A stretch of 55,554 bases of DNA from positions 1 through 55,554 of the forward strand of contig JAZQBG010000027.1 of assembly GCA_045545595.1 (NCBI GenBank), written 5' to 3'. This DNA comes from SIG205 sp045545595. Lineage in GTDB: Bacteria; Bacillota_I; Bacilli_A; RF39; UBA660. Shown here in pieces: positions 1 to 8,783 of the stretch; position 1 is the stretch's first letter; every line of letters starts with the position of its first letter. The position numbers and the translations under genes were made by a program. The notes beneath the pieces are model-generated. The model was not told the DNA's origin and ran no database searches. It saw only the letters and a list, made by a program, of their open reading frames with translations.

Positions 1-165
1 GAGATTTGGAATCCAACTGACCTTGCTTCAAATGAAACATCTGATAAAGATAGAATTAAATATACTAAAAACAATTTCAAGCAATCTGCTAAACAATTAT
101 TTTCTTTAGGACTTACATCAGAAGAATTATTAGAAATAATAGATCAGAATGCCATTTTAGAATAG
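1..165 (+). CDS. C-terminal end of a protein, possibly a YtrA-type GntR regulator (partial)
   Basis: The window opens inside a reading frame that stays open for 54 codons and stops at TAG (163-165). The visible tail ends in a short helix rich in Leu and Glu (GLTSEELLEIID). Short C-terminal helices of this kind occur in small YtrA-subfamily GntR regulators, but no DNA-binding domain is inside the window, so this identification is a guess from the tail only. A hairpin terminator follows directly. The start lies upstream of the window. Confidence 0.4.
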   Translation, partial: EIWNPTDLASNETSDKDRIKYTKNNFKQSAKQLFSLGLTSEELLEIIDQNAILE

Positions 166-190
166 TTAAATTTTAACTTTAACTTGGGGT

Positions 191-212
191 AAGGGGAAGT
201 CTGCCCTTTTTT
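191..212 (+). terminator. Rho-independent terminator
   Basis: AAGGG (191-195) pairs with CCCTT (204-208) and is followed by a run of T. It closes the partial gene at 1-165. Confidence 0.6.
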
Positions 213-295
213 TGGAATTTAACCTAAATAAATTTAGTATTTTATTTTCAGGTTAATCTCCTTTCGAAATTGTTTTCTATTATAACATATTTTTA

Positions 296-679
296 TTAAA
301 ATACAAAATTTTTCTTTATACTCTTATTTAATTTTCTCCAAGCTCTACTTGTTAATTTATATTTTACTCCGTATCCATCATAATTATCTATTTTTTCCAT
401 TAATGTTTGACCTTTAATAATATTTCTTTTAATCAATTTTAAAACAATGGGATAAATTTCATCAGTTTCTGAAATTGTAACATAAGCTAAAGTATATTCA
501 TTTAAATTTGAGTTATAAAACTTATTTATTATTTCTTTTTCTAATTTTGTTATATTTTTTAAATCAACTTTGCAGAATATGTTTTTTAGATACAAAATTA
601 AACTCTGAATTTTAATTTCGATTCTATCCCAAATGTTTAAACCTCTTTCTATATTGTCTAATTTTTCTTTTGTACTCAT
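296..679 (-). CDS. Small protein with a winged-helix-like C-terminus
   Basis: A 127-residue protein with no family that I recognise for certain. The N-terminal 45 residues are amphipathic; the C-terminal part (about 65-125) alternates short helices and ends in a GYGVKYKLTSRAWRKL stretch that resembles the wing and last helix of a winged-helix domain. No signal peptide or clear membrane segment is visible. The start has AAAGGAGA eight bases upstream. It lies 15 bases downstream of the DUF6414-like gene (695-1564) on the same strand and is probably co-transcribed with it, which suggests a shared task. Its function is unknown. Confidence 0.7.
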   Translation of the reverse strand: MSTKEKLDNIERGLNIWDRIEIKIQSLILYLKNIFCKVDLKNITKLEKEIINKFYNSNLNEYTLAYVTISETDEIYPIVLKLIKRNIIKGQTLMEKIDNYDGYGVKYKLTSRAWRKLNKSIKKNFVF

Positions 680-694
680 AAAATTCTCCTTTAA

Positions 695-1564
695 TTAGTA
701 GTATATTGCTACAGGATGAATAATTTTAATTTCAGTTTTATTAAAAAAACCCAACATAAATGTATTTATAATTGAAGGGAAAGTCCTAAATATATTTTCA
801 TCAGTTTGTGTAATGTTACTATTAACAATATTTGTTAAATATCCTAACATAGTCATTTGACCACCATATTTATACGCAACAACCCTTGTTTTATCTCTAA
901 AATATTCATCATCTAAAACAATTAAATATTCTCCCATAATGCCAAACTTATTATAAGGAATAATATTTATAATTGCTTCAATTATTTTCTTTATTTCAAT
1001 ATATTCAGCGTCTACTTGTCTTTTTATTTCTTTTCTTATTTTTTCTTTATCATAGTTTGCTTTTTCGCCATTTCCTGTAACTTCTATTTTGGTAATTTGT
1101 AAATTTAATTTGTTTTCTATTTCGTTATTTTTTACAAAATCCAATACTGTATCGCTTGAGAATATATTTTTATAATACTCTAAATCAACTATAAACATCT
1201 CATCTTTAACTTTCAAGAAATCACCTATTATTAAATTTTCAGTTTTAATTAGTGAATTACTATTTAAATGTTTTTCTAGTTTATCAAAAGCTTCATCAAA
1301 AATTTTCTTTTCAATAGAGTTTGAAACTTCTTTGATATTAGATTTTTTTACATTATCTCCAATATTTCCATTTAGGGAAGCATCAAAGCCTTTATTTAAA
1401 ATTTTTAAATCTGCATTAAACTCTCCTTTAACATCTGATATTATCTCTTTTGATTTTTCTTCAGATGTAGTAGAATAATCAGTAGAAAAAATTGGCAAGC
1501 CATCATTGATTTGAGATATATAAGAATATAATGAATCATTGTTTAAATAAAGAAATCTACGCAT
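695..1564 (-). CDS. DUF6414-like protein
   Basis: A 289-residue protein. Its N-terminus (RFLYLNNDSLYSYISQINDG) looks like the start of the DUF6414 family, which is common in accessory regions and has no assigned biochemistry. The middle (about 60-200) is rich in Lys and Glu and contains a short domain about retention of a stored value (LIIGDFLKVKDEMFIVDLEYY). The C-terminal part has MLGYLTNI and FFNKTEIKIIHP. The chosen start follows AGAGGTGA by six bases; an ATG six codons upstream lies before this site and is unlikely. It is the first gene of a pair with 296-679. Family assignment rests on recognition of the N-terminal motif and is moderate. Confidence 0.7.
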   Translation of the reverse strand: MRRFLYLNNDSLYSYISQINDGLPIFSTDYSTTSEEKSKEIISDVKGEFNADLKILNKGFDASLNGNIGDNVKKSNIKEVSNSIEKKIFDEAFDKLEKHLNSNSLIKTENLIIGDFLKVKDEMFIVDLEYYKNIFSSDTVLDFVKNNEIENKLNLQITKIEVTGNGEKANYDKEKIRKEIKRQVDAEYIEIKKIIEAIINIIPYNKFGIMGEYLIVLDDEYFRDKTRVVAYKYGGQMTMLGYLTNIVNSNITQTDENIFRTFPSIINTFMLGFFNKTEIKIIHPVAIYY

Positions 1565-1680
1565 TATATCACCTCTTAGCATACTATTTTAACATATAAA
1601 TTTAATTTTTATGATGCAAACTAGTAAATTTGTGTTAAAATATTATTAGAGATTGATATTTTATATATCAAATCGTTATA

Positions 1681-1754
1681 AGCGAGAAAAGTTGTAGATA
1701 TCTTCAACAACCGCTCCATATGTATATTAGTCGAACTTTTAGTTCGTTTTTTTT
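1681..1754 (+). ncRNA. Small structured RNA, copy 1 of a two-copy family
   Basis: The unit holds AGCG...CGCT enclosing GTTG...CAAC, then the conserved block AACCGCTCCAT, a short linker, and a terminator hairpin CGAACT/AGTTCG (1732-1737, 1741-1746) with eight T. A second unit with the same order and the shared blocks AAGTTGTA, AACCGCTCCAT and TCGAACT occurs at 3271-3351. An extended -10 box TGTTAAAAT ends at 1641; another possible -10, TATAAG, lies just before 1684, so the 5' end is uncertain. No open reading frame is present. I do not recognise a known RNA family. Confidence 0.55.
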
Positions 1755-1835
1755 AATTGTAAATTTATTCTGGCCGAAAAGCGGTCTAAAAGTGGTCGAA
1801 TACGTTGATAATATTTTTTAAAAGTATATGAACAT

Positions 1836-1879
1836 AAAAAGAAACACGGTATTGAACAATATGAACTGTGTTTCTTTTT
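1836..1879. terminator. Bidirectional hairpin terminator
   Basis: A 12-bp stem (1836-1847 with 1868-1879) with A-rich and T-rich flanks. It lies six bases past the stop of the ATPase gene (1885-3093, minus strand). The sequence between 1755 and 1835 shows no gene. Confidence 0.8.
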
Positions 1880-1884
1880 TTTAT

Positions 1885-3093
1885 TTACTTATCTAATAAC
1901 CAATCTATAATATTTTTATGGATTATCCCATCTTGTGACATATCAAATTTATCCATTGTAATAACATATTTAGGATAATTATCATCAATTCCTTTATATG
2001 GGCCAAATTCTCTTTCTATTACTTCTTCATCTGCTAAAATGTATGCAACTTGAAAATATAATTTTTCCTCAAATTTTGTTGCAATAAAGTCTATTTCACC
2101 ATTTTCAAATGTACCTACTTTAACATCATATCCACGAGATATTAATTCATTATAAACTATATTTTCTAAATAAGCACCCATTTGCTTTTTTCTTTCTTTA
2201 TTAATAATTTGTCCTAATCCCAAATCAGCTAAATAATACTTATATTTCCCATTTAAAATTCTTTTACCCCTAACATCATATCTTTCTGCTTTGTTAATAA
2301 GTAATGCTCTACACATATATTCCAAATAGTTATATATTGTTATTTTAGAAACTTCAACATTATCTTTTAATAAATAGTTTGAGAGACTTTCTGCTGAGAA
2401 AGTTTGAGATGGTGTAGTAACAATATATTCAACGATTCTATTAAATAAATCTAAATCTTTTATTTTAAATCTTTCTACAATATCTTTAATAACTATTGAA
2501 TTATAAATATCAAATAAATAAGTTCTTGTTTGTTCTTCATCAGTCATTAAAAATCTTTGTGGCATACCACCCCAAACAATATAATCATCAAAACAATTTT
2601 GTAATTCATATTTATCTTTATCAGTAATGTTCTTTAATTCACAAACTTCTTTAAAAGTAAAAGGATATATTTTGAAACTTACATATCTTCCTGCAATATG
2701 AGTAGCAAGTTCTCCAGATAATAAATCACTATTAGACCCAGTTATAAAAATTGAAACCATATCTTTATGTACTGCTTTAAATGAATTCACTGCCAATTCC
2801 CATTTATCAACCTTTTGAATTTCATCAAAGAACAGGTAATATTTTTTATTATCTTTTATTTTATCTTCAATATAATTATTGAATTCTATATGATTACAAA
2901 GATTATAATAATTTTCAAATTCAAAATTAATATATATTATTTGTTCATCTTTAATTCCTTTTTCTTTTAATTCATCTATTATCTGATTTAAAATAACTGA
3001 TTTCCCGCATCTTCTTATACCGGTAATAACTTTAATTAAATCTTGATCATAAAAAGGTCTTATCTTTGATAAATATTTTTCACGAATAATCAT
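1885..3093 (-). CDS. AAA_14/DUF4143 family ATPase
   Basis: A 402-residue protein of the AAA_14 plus DUF4143 family: an N-terminal P-loop ATPase joined to a C-terminal domain with a restriction-endonuclease-like look. The Walker A motif is GIRRCGKS (25-32) and the Walker B motif is YLFFDEIQ (about 86-93). ITGSNS (about 137) is the usual sensor region. The C-terminus carries GEIDFIATK and FQVAY, like the D...(D/E)xK pattern of nuclease folds. Cellular role of the family is not settled. The start with AGAGGG six bases upstream was preferred over an ATG 17 codons earlier. It has a consensus promoter overlapped by a palindrome, and lies between two copies of a small RNA. A paralogue is at 26566-27771. 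Confidence 0.9.
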   Translation of the reverse strand: MIIREKYLSKIRPFYDQDLIKVITGIRRCGKSVILNQIIDELKEKGIKDEQIIYINFEFENYYNLCNHIEFNNYIEDKIKDNKKYYLFFDEIQKVDKWELAVNSFKAVHKDMVSIFITGSNSDLLSGELATHIAGRYVSFKIYPFTFKEVCELKNITDKDKYELQNCFDDYIVWGGMPQRFLMTDEEQTRTYLFDIYNSIVIKDIVERFKIKDLDLFNRIVEYIVTTPSQTFSAESLSNYLLKDNVEVSKITIYNYLEYMCRALLINKAERYDVRGKRILNGKYKYYLADLGLGQIINKERKKQMGAYLENIVYNELISRGYDVKVGTFENGEIDFIATKFEEKLYFQVAYILADEEVIEREFGPYKGIDDNYPKYVITMDKFDMSQDGIIHKNIIDWLLDK

Positions 3094-3115
3094 AATATCC
3101 CTCTTTCCAAAACTA

Positions 3116-3144
3116 ATTATACTATTAATTTTAATGTTTGTCAA
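3116..3144 (-). promoter_or_regulatory. Consensus sigma-A promoter of the AAA_14 ATPase gene
   Basis: On the minus strand TTGACA (3139-3144) is separated by 17 bases from TATAAT (3116-3121). Both boxes match the consensus fully. It drives the gene that starts at 3093. Confidence 0.85.
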
Positions 3145-3170
3145 TTTTGTTTAGTACAGTAAACAAAATT
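3143..3170. promoter_or_regulatory. 11-6-11 palindromic operator overlapping the -35 box
   Basis: AATTTTGTTTA (3143-3153) and its exact complement TAAACAAAATT (3160-3170) are separated by six bases. The promoter-side arm overlaps the -35 box of the ATPase gene by two bases. A related half-site (GACAATTTTGTACTGT) lies just outside, near 3180-3195. The same 11-6-11 layout in the same position occurs at the paralogue (26492-26519) with a different sequence. Confidence 0.7.
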
Positions 3171-3270
3171 ACTTTTTTCGACAATTTTGTACTGTGGAGG
3201 GGATTTTTTCTTTTTCTAATCTTTTAGCGGTAATATTAAAAATTATTTTTAATTATCATATAATAAATCC

Positions 3271-3351
3271 AGAAAGAGAACTAATTGGTTCGCAAGTTGT
3301 AACTTAACCGCTCCATTGAAATAAATCGAACTAGAAATAGTTCGTTTTTTT
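3271..3351 (+). ncRNA. Small structured RNA, copy 2 of a two-copy family
   Basis: The -10 box TATAAT (3259-3264) with a weak -35 TTAAAA 17 bases upstream predicts a start near 3271. GGTT...AACC encloses AAGTT...AACTT, followed by AACCGCTCCAT, a linker, and the terminator CGAACTA-GAAA-TAGTTCG (3327-3344) with a GNRA tetraloop and seven T. It shares its blocks and order with 1681-1754. No ORF is present and no known RNA family is recognised. Confidence 0.6.
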
Positions 3352-3394
3352 AATTTTTACATAGTACAAATCAAATGTGTTTGAGTTTATAAGT

Positions 3395-3431
3395 TTGACA
3401 TTTAAAATTTTTATTAGTATAATAAATGTCA
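3395..3431 (+). promoter_or_regulatory. Consensus promoter flanked by a 9-bp inverted repeat
   Basis: TTGACA (3395-3400), a 17-base spacer and TATAAT (3418-3423) form a perfect sigma-A promoter for the gene at 3450. TGACATTTA (3396-3404) and its exact complement TAAATGTCA (3423-3431) frame the core promoter, an arrangement expected of a repressor operator. Confidence 0.75.
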
Positions 3432-3449
3432 CTTTAAGGGTGGCAATAT

Positions 3450-4322
3450 ATGAAAGAGAAATATTACAATGTACATGAATTTAATCAAGCTATTTCTTTG
3501 TTTGACATAAATCCATATGAAGCAAAATTAAGATTTGAACAGTATCTAGAAAAGTATCCTAAAGACTATTCTGCATACGTTCATTATGCTTCTATATTAA
3601 TTACTCTAAATGAGTTAGGTGACGCAGAAAAAATTTTAGATTTAGTGCAGAAATCATTTAATAACAATTCTCGTTTTTACAATGATCCTAATAAACGTAA
3701 ACTGTTAAAAAATAAATTTGATTTTGAAAAAACAAGATTATTATCATATAAAGGATTATATGAAGAAGCACATCAATTATCACCTTATTTATATAGTGAT
3801 TTAAAGGACCAAATTAGTGTTCATAGACTACGATTTTTTTGTGAAAAGATGTGTAATAAATTAAATGTTAATAGAGATACTTGTGGTTCATATATTTATA
3901 AACAAATATTTCAATATATGGAAAGTGATTTTATTGAACATATAAATAAGCATACTGCAAATTATAATCAAGATAGGGATAATCCTAATAATAATATTTT
4001 TTCTCCGGATTTTCCAATTCATAAAGTAGTTAATGAAGTTAAAAAATACATTCCATCTGAGAGAAAAATATTATCAGGATTTATTGATGATGTATATTTT
4101 TTTAAATATGATCAATGTGGAAGAAAAAATAACAAGATAGTAGATTACTTTAAAGTCATTTGTTTTCATGATACTGCAAATTTTATTACAATGCTTCCAG
4201 TAGAAGAAGGGAAATACCTACCACATGTAGATCTAAATTATTTAAAAGAAACTAAAGAAAATTCTATAGTTAAAAGAAAAAGTCGAGTAGAACTATTTAA
4301 TCAAAAATATAAACGTAATTAA
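3450..4322 (+). CDS. TPR-like protein of unknown function
   Basis: A 290-residue protein, probably cytoplasmic. Residues 14-125 form helical repeats of the TPR type (AKLRFEQYLEKYPKDYSAYVHYA is typical, followed by a second pair of helices). The C-terminal part (about 190-285) has a mixed alpha/beta pattern with IDDVYFFKYDQCG and VICFHDTANFITMLPV and is not recognised. There is no signal peptide. AAGGGTGG lies seven bases before the ATG and a consensus promoter lies upstream. A monocistronic unit that ends in a hairpin terminator. Confidence 0.75.
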   Translation: MKEKYYNVHEFNQAISLFDINPYEAKLRFEQYLEKYPKDYSAYVHYASILITLNELGDAEKILDLVQKSFNNNSRFYNDPNKRKLLKNKFDFEKTRLLSYKGLYEEAHQLSPYLYSDLKDQISVHRLRFFCEKMCNKLNVNRDTCGSYIYKQIFQYMESDFIEHINKHTANYNQDRDNPNNNIFSPDFPIHKVVNEVKKYIPSERKILSGFIDDVYFFKYDQCGRKNNKIVDYFKVICFHDTANFITMLPVEEGKYLPHVDLNYLKETKENSIVKRKSRVELFNQKYKRN

Positions 4323-4343
4323 GATTCTAATTATATCAAAGCG

Positions 4344-4375
4344 AGAGTATCAATTATAGATACTCTAACTTTTTA
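4344..4375 (+). terminator. Rho-independent terminator
   Basis: AGAGTATC (4344-4351) pairs with GATACTCT (4359-4366), followed by AACTTTTT. It ends the gene at 3450-4322. Confidence 0.8.
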
Positions 4376-5353
4376 AATTTTTCGTACATCTGATTTTCTA
4401 ACATATCCTCTGCTATTATTTAATTGAAGTTGATTTAAAGCATCAGGGTATACTTTAGTAATAGTTCCACCATTATATTTAGCTTTTATTGGTGTATTGC
4501 TATTGTTACTTGTATATATGTTCCAATCACCAATAAACTCTACCTTATCCCCTACTTTAAAATCCTGTGTTGCAGTATCCACAGGAATTCTTAACACTTG
4601 ACCAGGTTTAATAATATATGGAATTTTTATATTGTTTAACTTAGCTATATCTATCCATTTAACTCCATACATATTACCTATTTTCCACAAACTGTCACCT
4701 TTAACAACTGTGTATTTTACTTCCGTAGATTCTGATTTAAGATTATTTAAATTATTATCTCTTATTATTTTAGGATAATCTTTATAGGCGATATTCATAT
4801 CAACTCTGGTATTTATACCATTTACAGTTCCATTACTTGTATATTGCCACATACCAAACGGCTTAGTATATGTTGGCTCACTTCTCCACTCTGCTAACCA
4901 TTTATCGTATTTATCTAATTCAGTAGAATCAAGTTTAGTAGTTAACCAAAATAGATTAGCGTATATTCCAACATAATAATTATTTTCTTCTAAAATGTTA
5001 CAGAATGTCTTACAAATATTGGTTAGTTGTTCATTTGTTAATGGTTCTTGTGTTCTATCTTCAACATCATAAAATACTGGATATTCTAACTTATAATTTT
5101 TGATTAGTCTTAATACATGATTCGCTTCACTTGCAGCATCACTAGTGTTTTTCGCATAACTATATAGATACACGCCAAATGGAATGCCTAATCTAGTACA
5201 TTCATTAGCGTTTCTTACGAACTCTTTATCGTCTTGACTAACTTCATCTTTTCCATACCCACAACGTAGAATTGCAAAATCAATATTAGGTTTTACTAAT
5301 TCCCAATTAATTGTACCCTGGTAATATGATACATCAATTCCTTTCTTTTCCAT
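4373..5353 (-). CDS. GH25 lysozyme with LysM and SH3-like domains
   Basis: A 326-residue 1,4-beta-N-acetylmuramidase that would cleave the MurNAc-GlcNAc bond of peptidoglycan. The GH25 domain spans about 3-195: GIDVSYYQG at the N-terminus supplies the conserved Asp (D7), and FYDVED contains the catalytic Asp96/Glu98 pair. A LysM domain follows (about 213-258; YTVVKGDSLWKIGNMYG), then an SH3-like domain (about 264-325) that ends in YVRKSDVRKI. There is no signal peptide, as in phage endolysins, but no holin or phage gene is next to it. AAGGAGGG lies six bases before the start. It could be a phage-derived gene now used by the host. Confidence 0.92.
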   Translation of the reverse strand: MEKKGIDVSYYQGTINWELVKPNIDFAILRCGYGKDEVSQDDKEFVRNANECTRLGIPFGVYLYSYAKNTSDAASEANHVLRLIKNYKLEYPVFYDVEDRTQEPLTNEQLTNICKTFCNILEENNYYVGIYANLFWLTTKLDSTELDKYDKWLAEWRSEPTYTKPFGMWQYTSNGTVNGINTRVDMNIAYKDYPKIIRDNNLNNLKSESTEVKYTVVKGDSLWKIGNMYGVKWIDIAKLNNIKIPYIIKPGQVLRIPVDTATQDFKVGDKVEFIGDWNIYTSNNSNTPIKAKYNGGTITKVYPDALNQLQLNNSRGYVRKSDVRKI

Positions 5354-5459
5354 TCGTTCCCTCCTTACAGTAATAATATATTTATTTTTTATTAAAATGC
5401 ATTGGCTTATTAAATATAAATTTATTATTTAGCTGCATATCTTATTATGGGAGGAAATA

Positions 5460-6536
5460 ATGAAAGTTTGTGTATATGCGATTTGTAAGAACGAAGAACA
5501 GTTTGTAGATAGATGGGTTGATTCTATGAGTGAAGCAGATGAAATCTATGTTTTGGACACTGGATCAACTGATAAAACTGTTAAAAAACTAAAAAAAAGA
5601 GGTGTTAAAGTTAGCGTTAAGAAGATAAAACCTTGGAGATTTGATGTGGCACGTAATGAATCTTTGAAATTAGTTCCAGAAGACACTGATATTTGTGTAT
5701 GTACTGATTTAGATGAAGTATTTGATAAAGGTTGGAGAAAAAGATTAGAAGAAGCATGGGAAGATGATATTACTAGATTAGCTTATAATTATAATTGGAG
5801 TTTTGATAAATATAACAATCCAGCAGTAAATTTCTATATTGAAAAGATCCATACTAGAAATAATTATATATGGACTCATCCTGTGCATGAAGTATTAAAA
5901 TATATTGGAAGTAAGAAAGAAATAACTAAAACAGAAGATACGATTACTTTAAATCATTATCCAGATTCTAGTAAATCTAGGGGACAATATCTACCATTAT
6001 TAGAACTTTCCGTTAAAGAAGATCCAACAAATGATAGAAATATGCATTATTTAGGTAGAGAGTATATGTATTATGGTAGGTGGAATGAATGCATCGATAC
6101 ATTAATTAAACACCTAAGTCTAGAAAAAGCCACTTGGAAAGACGAAAGAAGTGCTTCAATGCGTTTTATCTCAAGAGCTTATGTTAATTTAAAAAGATAT
6201 GAAGAAGCTAGAATGTGGCTTAATAAAGCTATTAAAGAAACACCATATTTAAGAGAACCTTATGTTGAAATGGCATATCTAGAATATTCTCAAAATAATT
6301 TTGATAAGGCCTATAAGATGATTAATAAAGCACTAGAAATCAAAGAAAAAACTAAATCTTATATTAATGAAAATTTCTGTTGGGATAGTACAATTTATGA
6401 TATTTCATCTATTTGTTGTTATAATTTAGGAATGTTTGAAGAAAGTTTGGAAAATATTAACAAAGCTCTAGAACTTAACCCTGATGATGAACGATTAAAA
6501 GAAAATAAAAAGATAATAGAAAAACATAAAGATTAA
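5460..6536 (+). CDS. Family 2 glycosyltransferase with TPR tail
   Basis: A 358-residue protein with an N-terminal GT-A glycosyltransferase domain (about 1-190): CVYAICKNEE, VLDTGSTDKT and the DxD-like CTDLDEVF (about 82-87) that binds the nucleotide-sugar metal. The C-terminal half (about 195-355) holds TPR repeats (YEEARMWLNKAIKETP, FDKAYKMINKALEIK, FEESLENINKALELNPDD). The acceptor is unknown; proteins of this type glycosylate proteins or surface glycans. GGGAGG lies before the ATG. Its last codons sit in a bidirectional terminator shared with tex, with a four-base overlap of the two convergent genes. Confidence 0.88.
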   Translation: MKVCVYAICKNEEQFVDRWVDSMSEADEIYVLDTGSTDKTVKKLKKRGVKVSVKKIKPWRFDVARNESLKLVPEDTDICVCTDLDEVFDKGWRKRLEEAWEDDITRLAYNYNWSFDKYNNPAVNFYIEKIHTRNNYIWTHPVHEVLKYIGSKKEITKTEDTITLNHYPDSSKSRGQYLPLLELSVKEDPTNDRNMHYLGREYMYYGRWNECIDTLIKHLSLEKATWKDERSASMRFISRAYVNLKRYEEARMWLNKAIKETPYLREPYVEMAYLEYSQNNFDKAYKMINKALEIKEKTKSYINENFCWDSTIYDISSICCYNLGMFEESLENINKALELNPDDERLKENKKIIEKHKD

Positions 6537-6552
6537 TTAGTCTTTATGTTTT
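6521..6552. terminator. Bidirectional terminator containing both stop codons
   Basis: A 12-bp stem AAAACATAAAGA/TCTTTATGTTTT with T runs on either strand. The stops of the glycosyltransferase gene and of tex both lie inside the hairpin. Confidence 0.85.
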
Positions 6553-8701
6553 TAGTTGGATCTAATAAAGAAAGTGCGACTTTATTTTTATCTAAGAAAA
6601 TATCATCAACATAACAATCTACAATGTCACCTACGCTGACAACTTCCATTGGATGTTTTATATAATTTGTAGTTAGTTTTGAGATATGAGCAAGCCCATC
6701 ATTTTTTAAACCAATGTCTATAAATACACCAAAGTCTACTACATTTCTAACTGTACCTTGTAATTTCATACCTACTTTTAAATCTTCTATTTTTAAAATA
6801 TCACTTTTAAGTAATGGTTTTTCAAAGTTATCACGAGGATCTCTTAGTGGCTGTTTTAATGACTTAATAATATCTTCTAATGTGTATTTATCAATACCTA
6901 ATTTACTAGTGTATTCATCTATATTAATTTCATCTAATGCTTCACTTAATTTACTACTTCCAATATCTTTAATATCCATATTTAATTCTTTTAAAAGTTT
7001 TAAAGTTGAATCATAACTTTCAGGGTGAATTGATGTTTGATCTAATGGATTACTTCCATCTATGATTCTTATAAATCCAATTGATTGCTCATAAGATTTA
7101 TCACCCATTGATTTGATTTTCTTTAATTCTTCTCTTGACATAAATTTACCATATTTATCTCTATATTCAAGTATATTATCAATTAATTTTTTACTTAATC
7201 CAGATACATATTGTAATAATGATGAACTAGCAGTATTTATATTTACACCTACTTGGTTAACTGATTTACTAACAACGAAATCTAATGATTCATTAAGTTT
7301 CTTACTTGAAACATCATGTTGATATTGACCTACACCAATACTTTTAGTGTCAATCTTAACTAATTCACTAAGTGGGTCTTGTAGTCTTCTACCTATGCTT
7401 ATAGCACTTCTTTCTTCAACATGTAAATCAGGAAATTCTGAAATAGCTAGTTTACTTGCTGAATAGACTGATGCACCCGCTTCATTTACAATAATATATT
7501 CTACTTTTCTATTAGCTTCTTTAATTACGTCAGCAGCGAATGCTTCACTTTCTCTTGAAGCTGTACCATTACCTATTGCGATAATATCTATATTATATTT
7601 ATCAATTAAATCTAATACATGTTTTTTAGCTTTGTCATATTCATTTCTAGGTTCATGTGGGTATATAACACTAATATTTAGTGGTTTACCAGTTTTATCT
7701 AGAACTGCTAATTTACAACCTGTTCTATAGGCTGGGTCAAGACCTAATACTTGTTTTTCTTTCATAGGTGGTGTAAGTAATAGTTTTTCTAAGTTTTTAG
7801 CAAATATATCTATTGCTACTTCTTCAGCATTATCAAATATTTCACTTCTAATTTCTCTTTCAATACTTGGTGCGATTAATCTTTTATAACTATCATTAAT
7901 TGCATCTTTAACTATTTCAACTACTATACTCTTATCATCTTTAATTATTCTACTATAAAGATTATTTAAGATTTCATCTTTATTTACATCAATTGTTACA
8001 GATATTATTTTTTCCTTTTCACCACGATTAATAGCTAGGTATCTATGTGGTTTAACTGTTCTTAAAGCTTCAGTATATTCATAATACATTTCGTATACTT
8101 TCTTTTCATCTTCTGCATCCTTTTTCTTTTTAGTAATAATTGATGCATTTCTCATTGTATAGTTTCTTATCCATTTTCTATAACTTGCATTATCACTTAT
8201 CCATTCAGCAATAATATATTTCGCACCTTGTATAGCATCTTCACTAGTTTTTACATTGTCATTTAAGAATTTAGATGTTAATTCTTCTAATGTACCATTA
8301 ACTTTAAATGACATAATGATTTTCGCTAAAGGTTCTAAACCATTATTGATAGCTTCTGTAGCCTTAGTTTTCTTCTTTTCTTTATATGGTCTATATAAAT
8401 CTTCTACATCTACTAGTTTTTCAGCTGATAATATTTTTTGTTTTAATTCATCAGTAAGTAATCCTTTTTCATCTATTAATCTAATAACATCTTCTTTTCT
8501 TTTTAATAGGTTTACTTGATATTCATATACTTCACTAATACTTCTTATTTGTTCTTCATGTAAAGAACCTGTTACTTCTTTTCTGTATCGTGCGATAAAA
8601 GGTATAGTGTTTCCTTCTTCTAATAGTTTTAATGTACTTATAATCTGTTTTTCACTAACACCTAAATTTGTACTTATCTCTTTAATAATTAATTCATTCA
8701 T
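6533..8701 (-). CDS. tex: Tex, S1-domain transcription accessory protein
   Basis: A 722-residue protein that matches Tex over its full length. In order: an N-terminal helical region (RYRKEVTGSLHEEQIR), a YqgF/RNase H-like domain (VLGLDPAYRTGCKLAVLD, about 321-340), helix-hairpin-helix segments (about 480-550; LLQYVSGLSKKLIDNI) and a C-terminal S1 RNA-binding domain (about 643-712; GMKLQGTVRNVVDFGVFIDIG). Tex binds nucleic acid and affects transcription; its exact role is not fixed. Start ATG follows a GGAGGATAAC site. A housekeeping gene, not part of an operon here. Confidence 0.96.
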   Translation of the reverse strand: MNELIIKEISTNLGVSEKQIISTLKLLEEGNTIPFIARYRKEVTGSLHEEQIRSISEVYEYQVNLLKRKEDVIRLIDEKGLLTDELKQKILSAEKLVDVEDLYRPYKEKKKTKATEAINNGLEPLAKIIMSFKVNGTLEELTSKFLNDNVKTSEDAIQGAKYIIAEWISDNASYRKWIRNYTMRNASIITKKKKDAEDEKKVYEMYYEYTEALRTVKPHRYLAINRGEKEKIISVTIDVNKDEILNNLYSRIIKDDKSIVVEIVKDAINDSYKRLIAPSIEREIRSEIFDNAEEVAIDIFAKNLEKLLLTPPMKEKQVLGLDPAYRTGCKLAVLDKTGKPLNISVIYPHEPRNEYDKAKKHVLDLIDKYNIDIIAIGNGTASRESEAFAADVIKEANRKVEYIIVNEAGASVYSASKLAISEFPDLHVEERSAISIGRRLQDPLSELVKIDTKSIGVGQYQHDVSSKKLNESLDFVVSKSVNQVGVNINTASSSLLQYVSGLSKKLIDNILEYRDKYGKFMSREELKKIKSMGDKSYEQSIGFIRIIDGSNPLDQTSIHPESYDSTLKLLKELNMDIKDIGSSKLSEALDEINIDEYTSKLGIDKYTLEDIIKSLKQPLRDPRDNFEKPLLKSDILKIEDLKVGMKLQGTVRNVVDFGVFIDIGLKNDGLAHISKLTTNYIKHPMEVVSVGDIVDCYVDDIFLDKNKVALSLLDPTKNIKTN

Positions 8702-8783
8702 TGTTATCCTCCTCTATTGTTGTACTATTTAATTATAATATTTTTTAAAATCTGAGACAAGATTTAGACAGAATTTAAAAATT

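Noticed and set aside
1681..1754. Fluoride or other known riboswitch because of AACCGCTCC
   Set aside because: The rest of the fluoride consensus is absent and no ion or nucleotide gene follows on the same strand; the unit ends in its own terminator.
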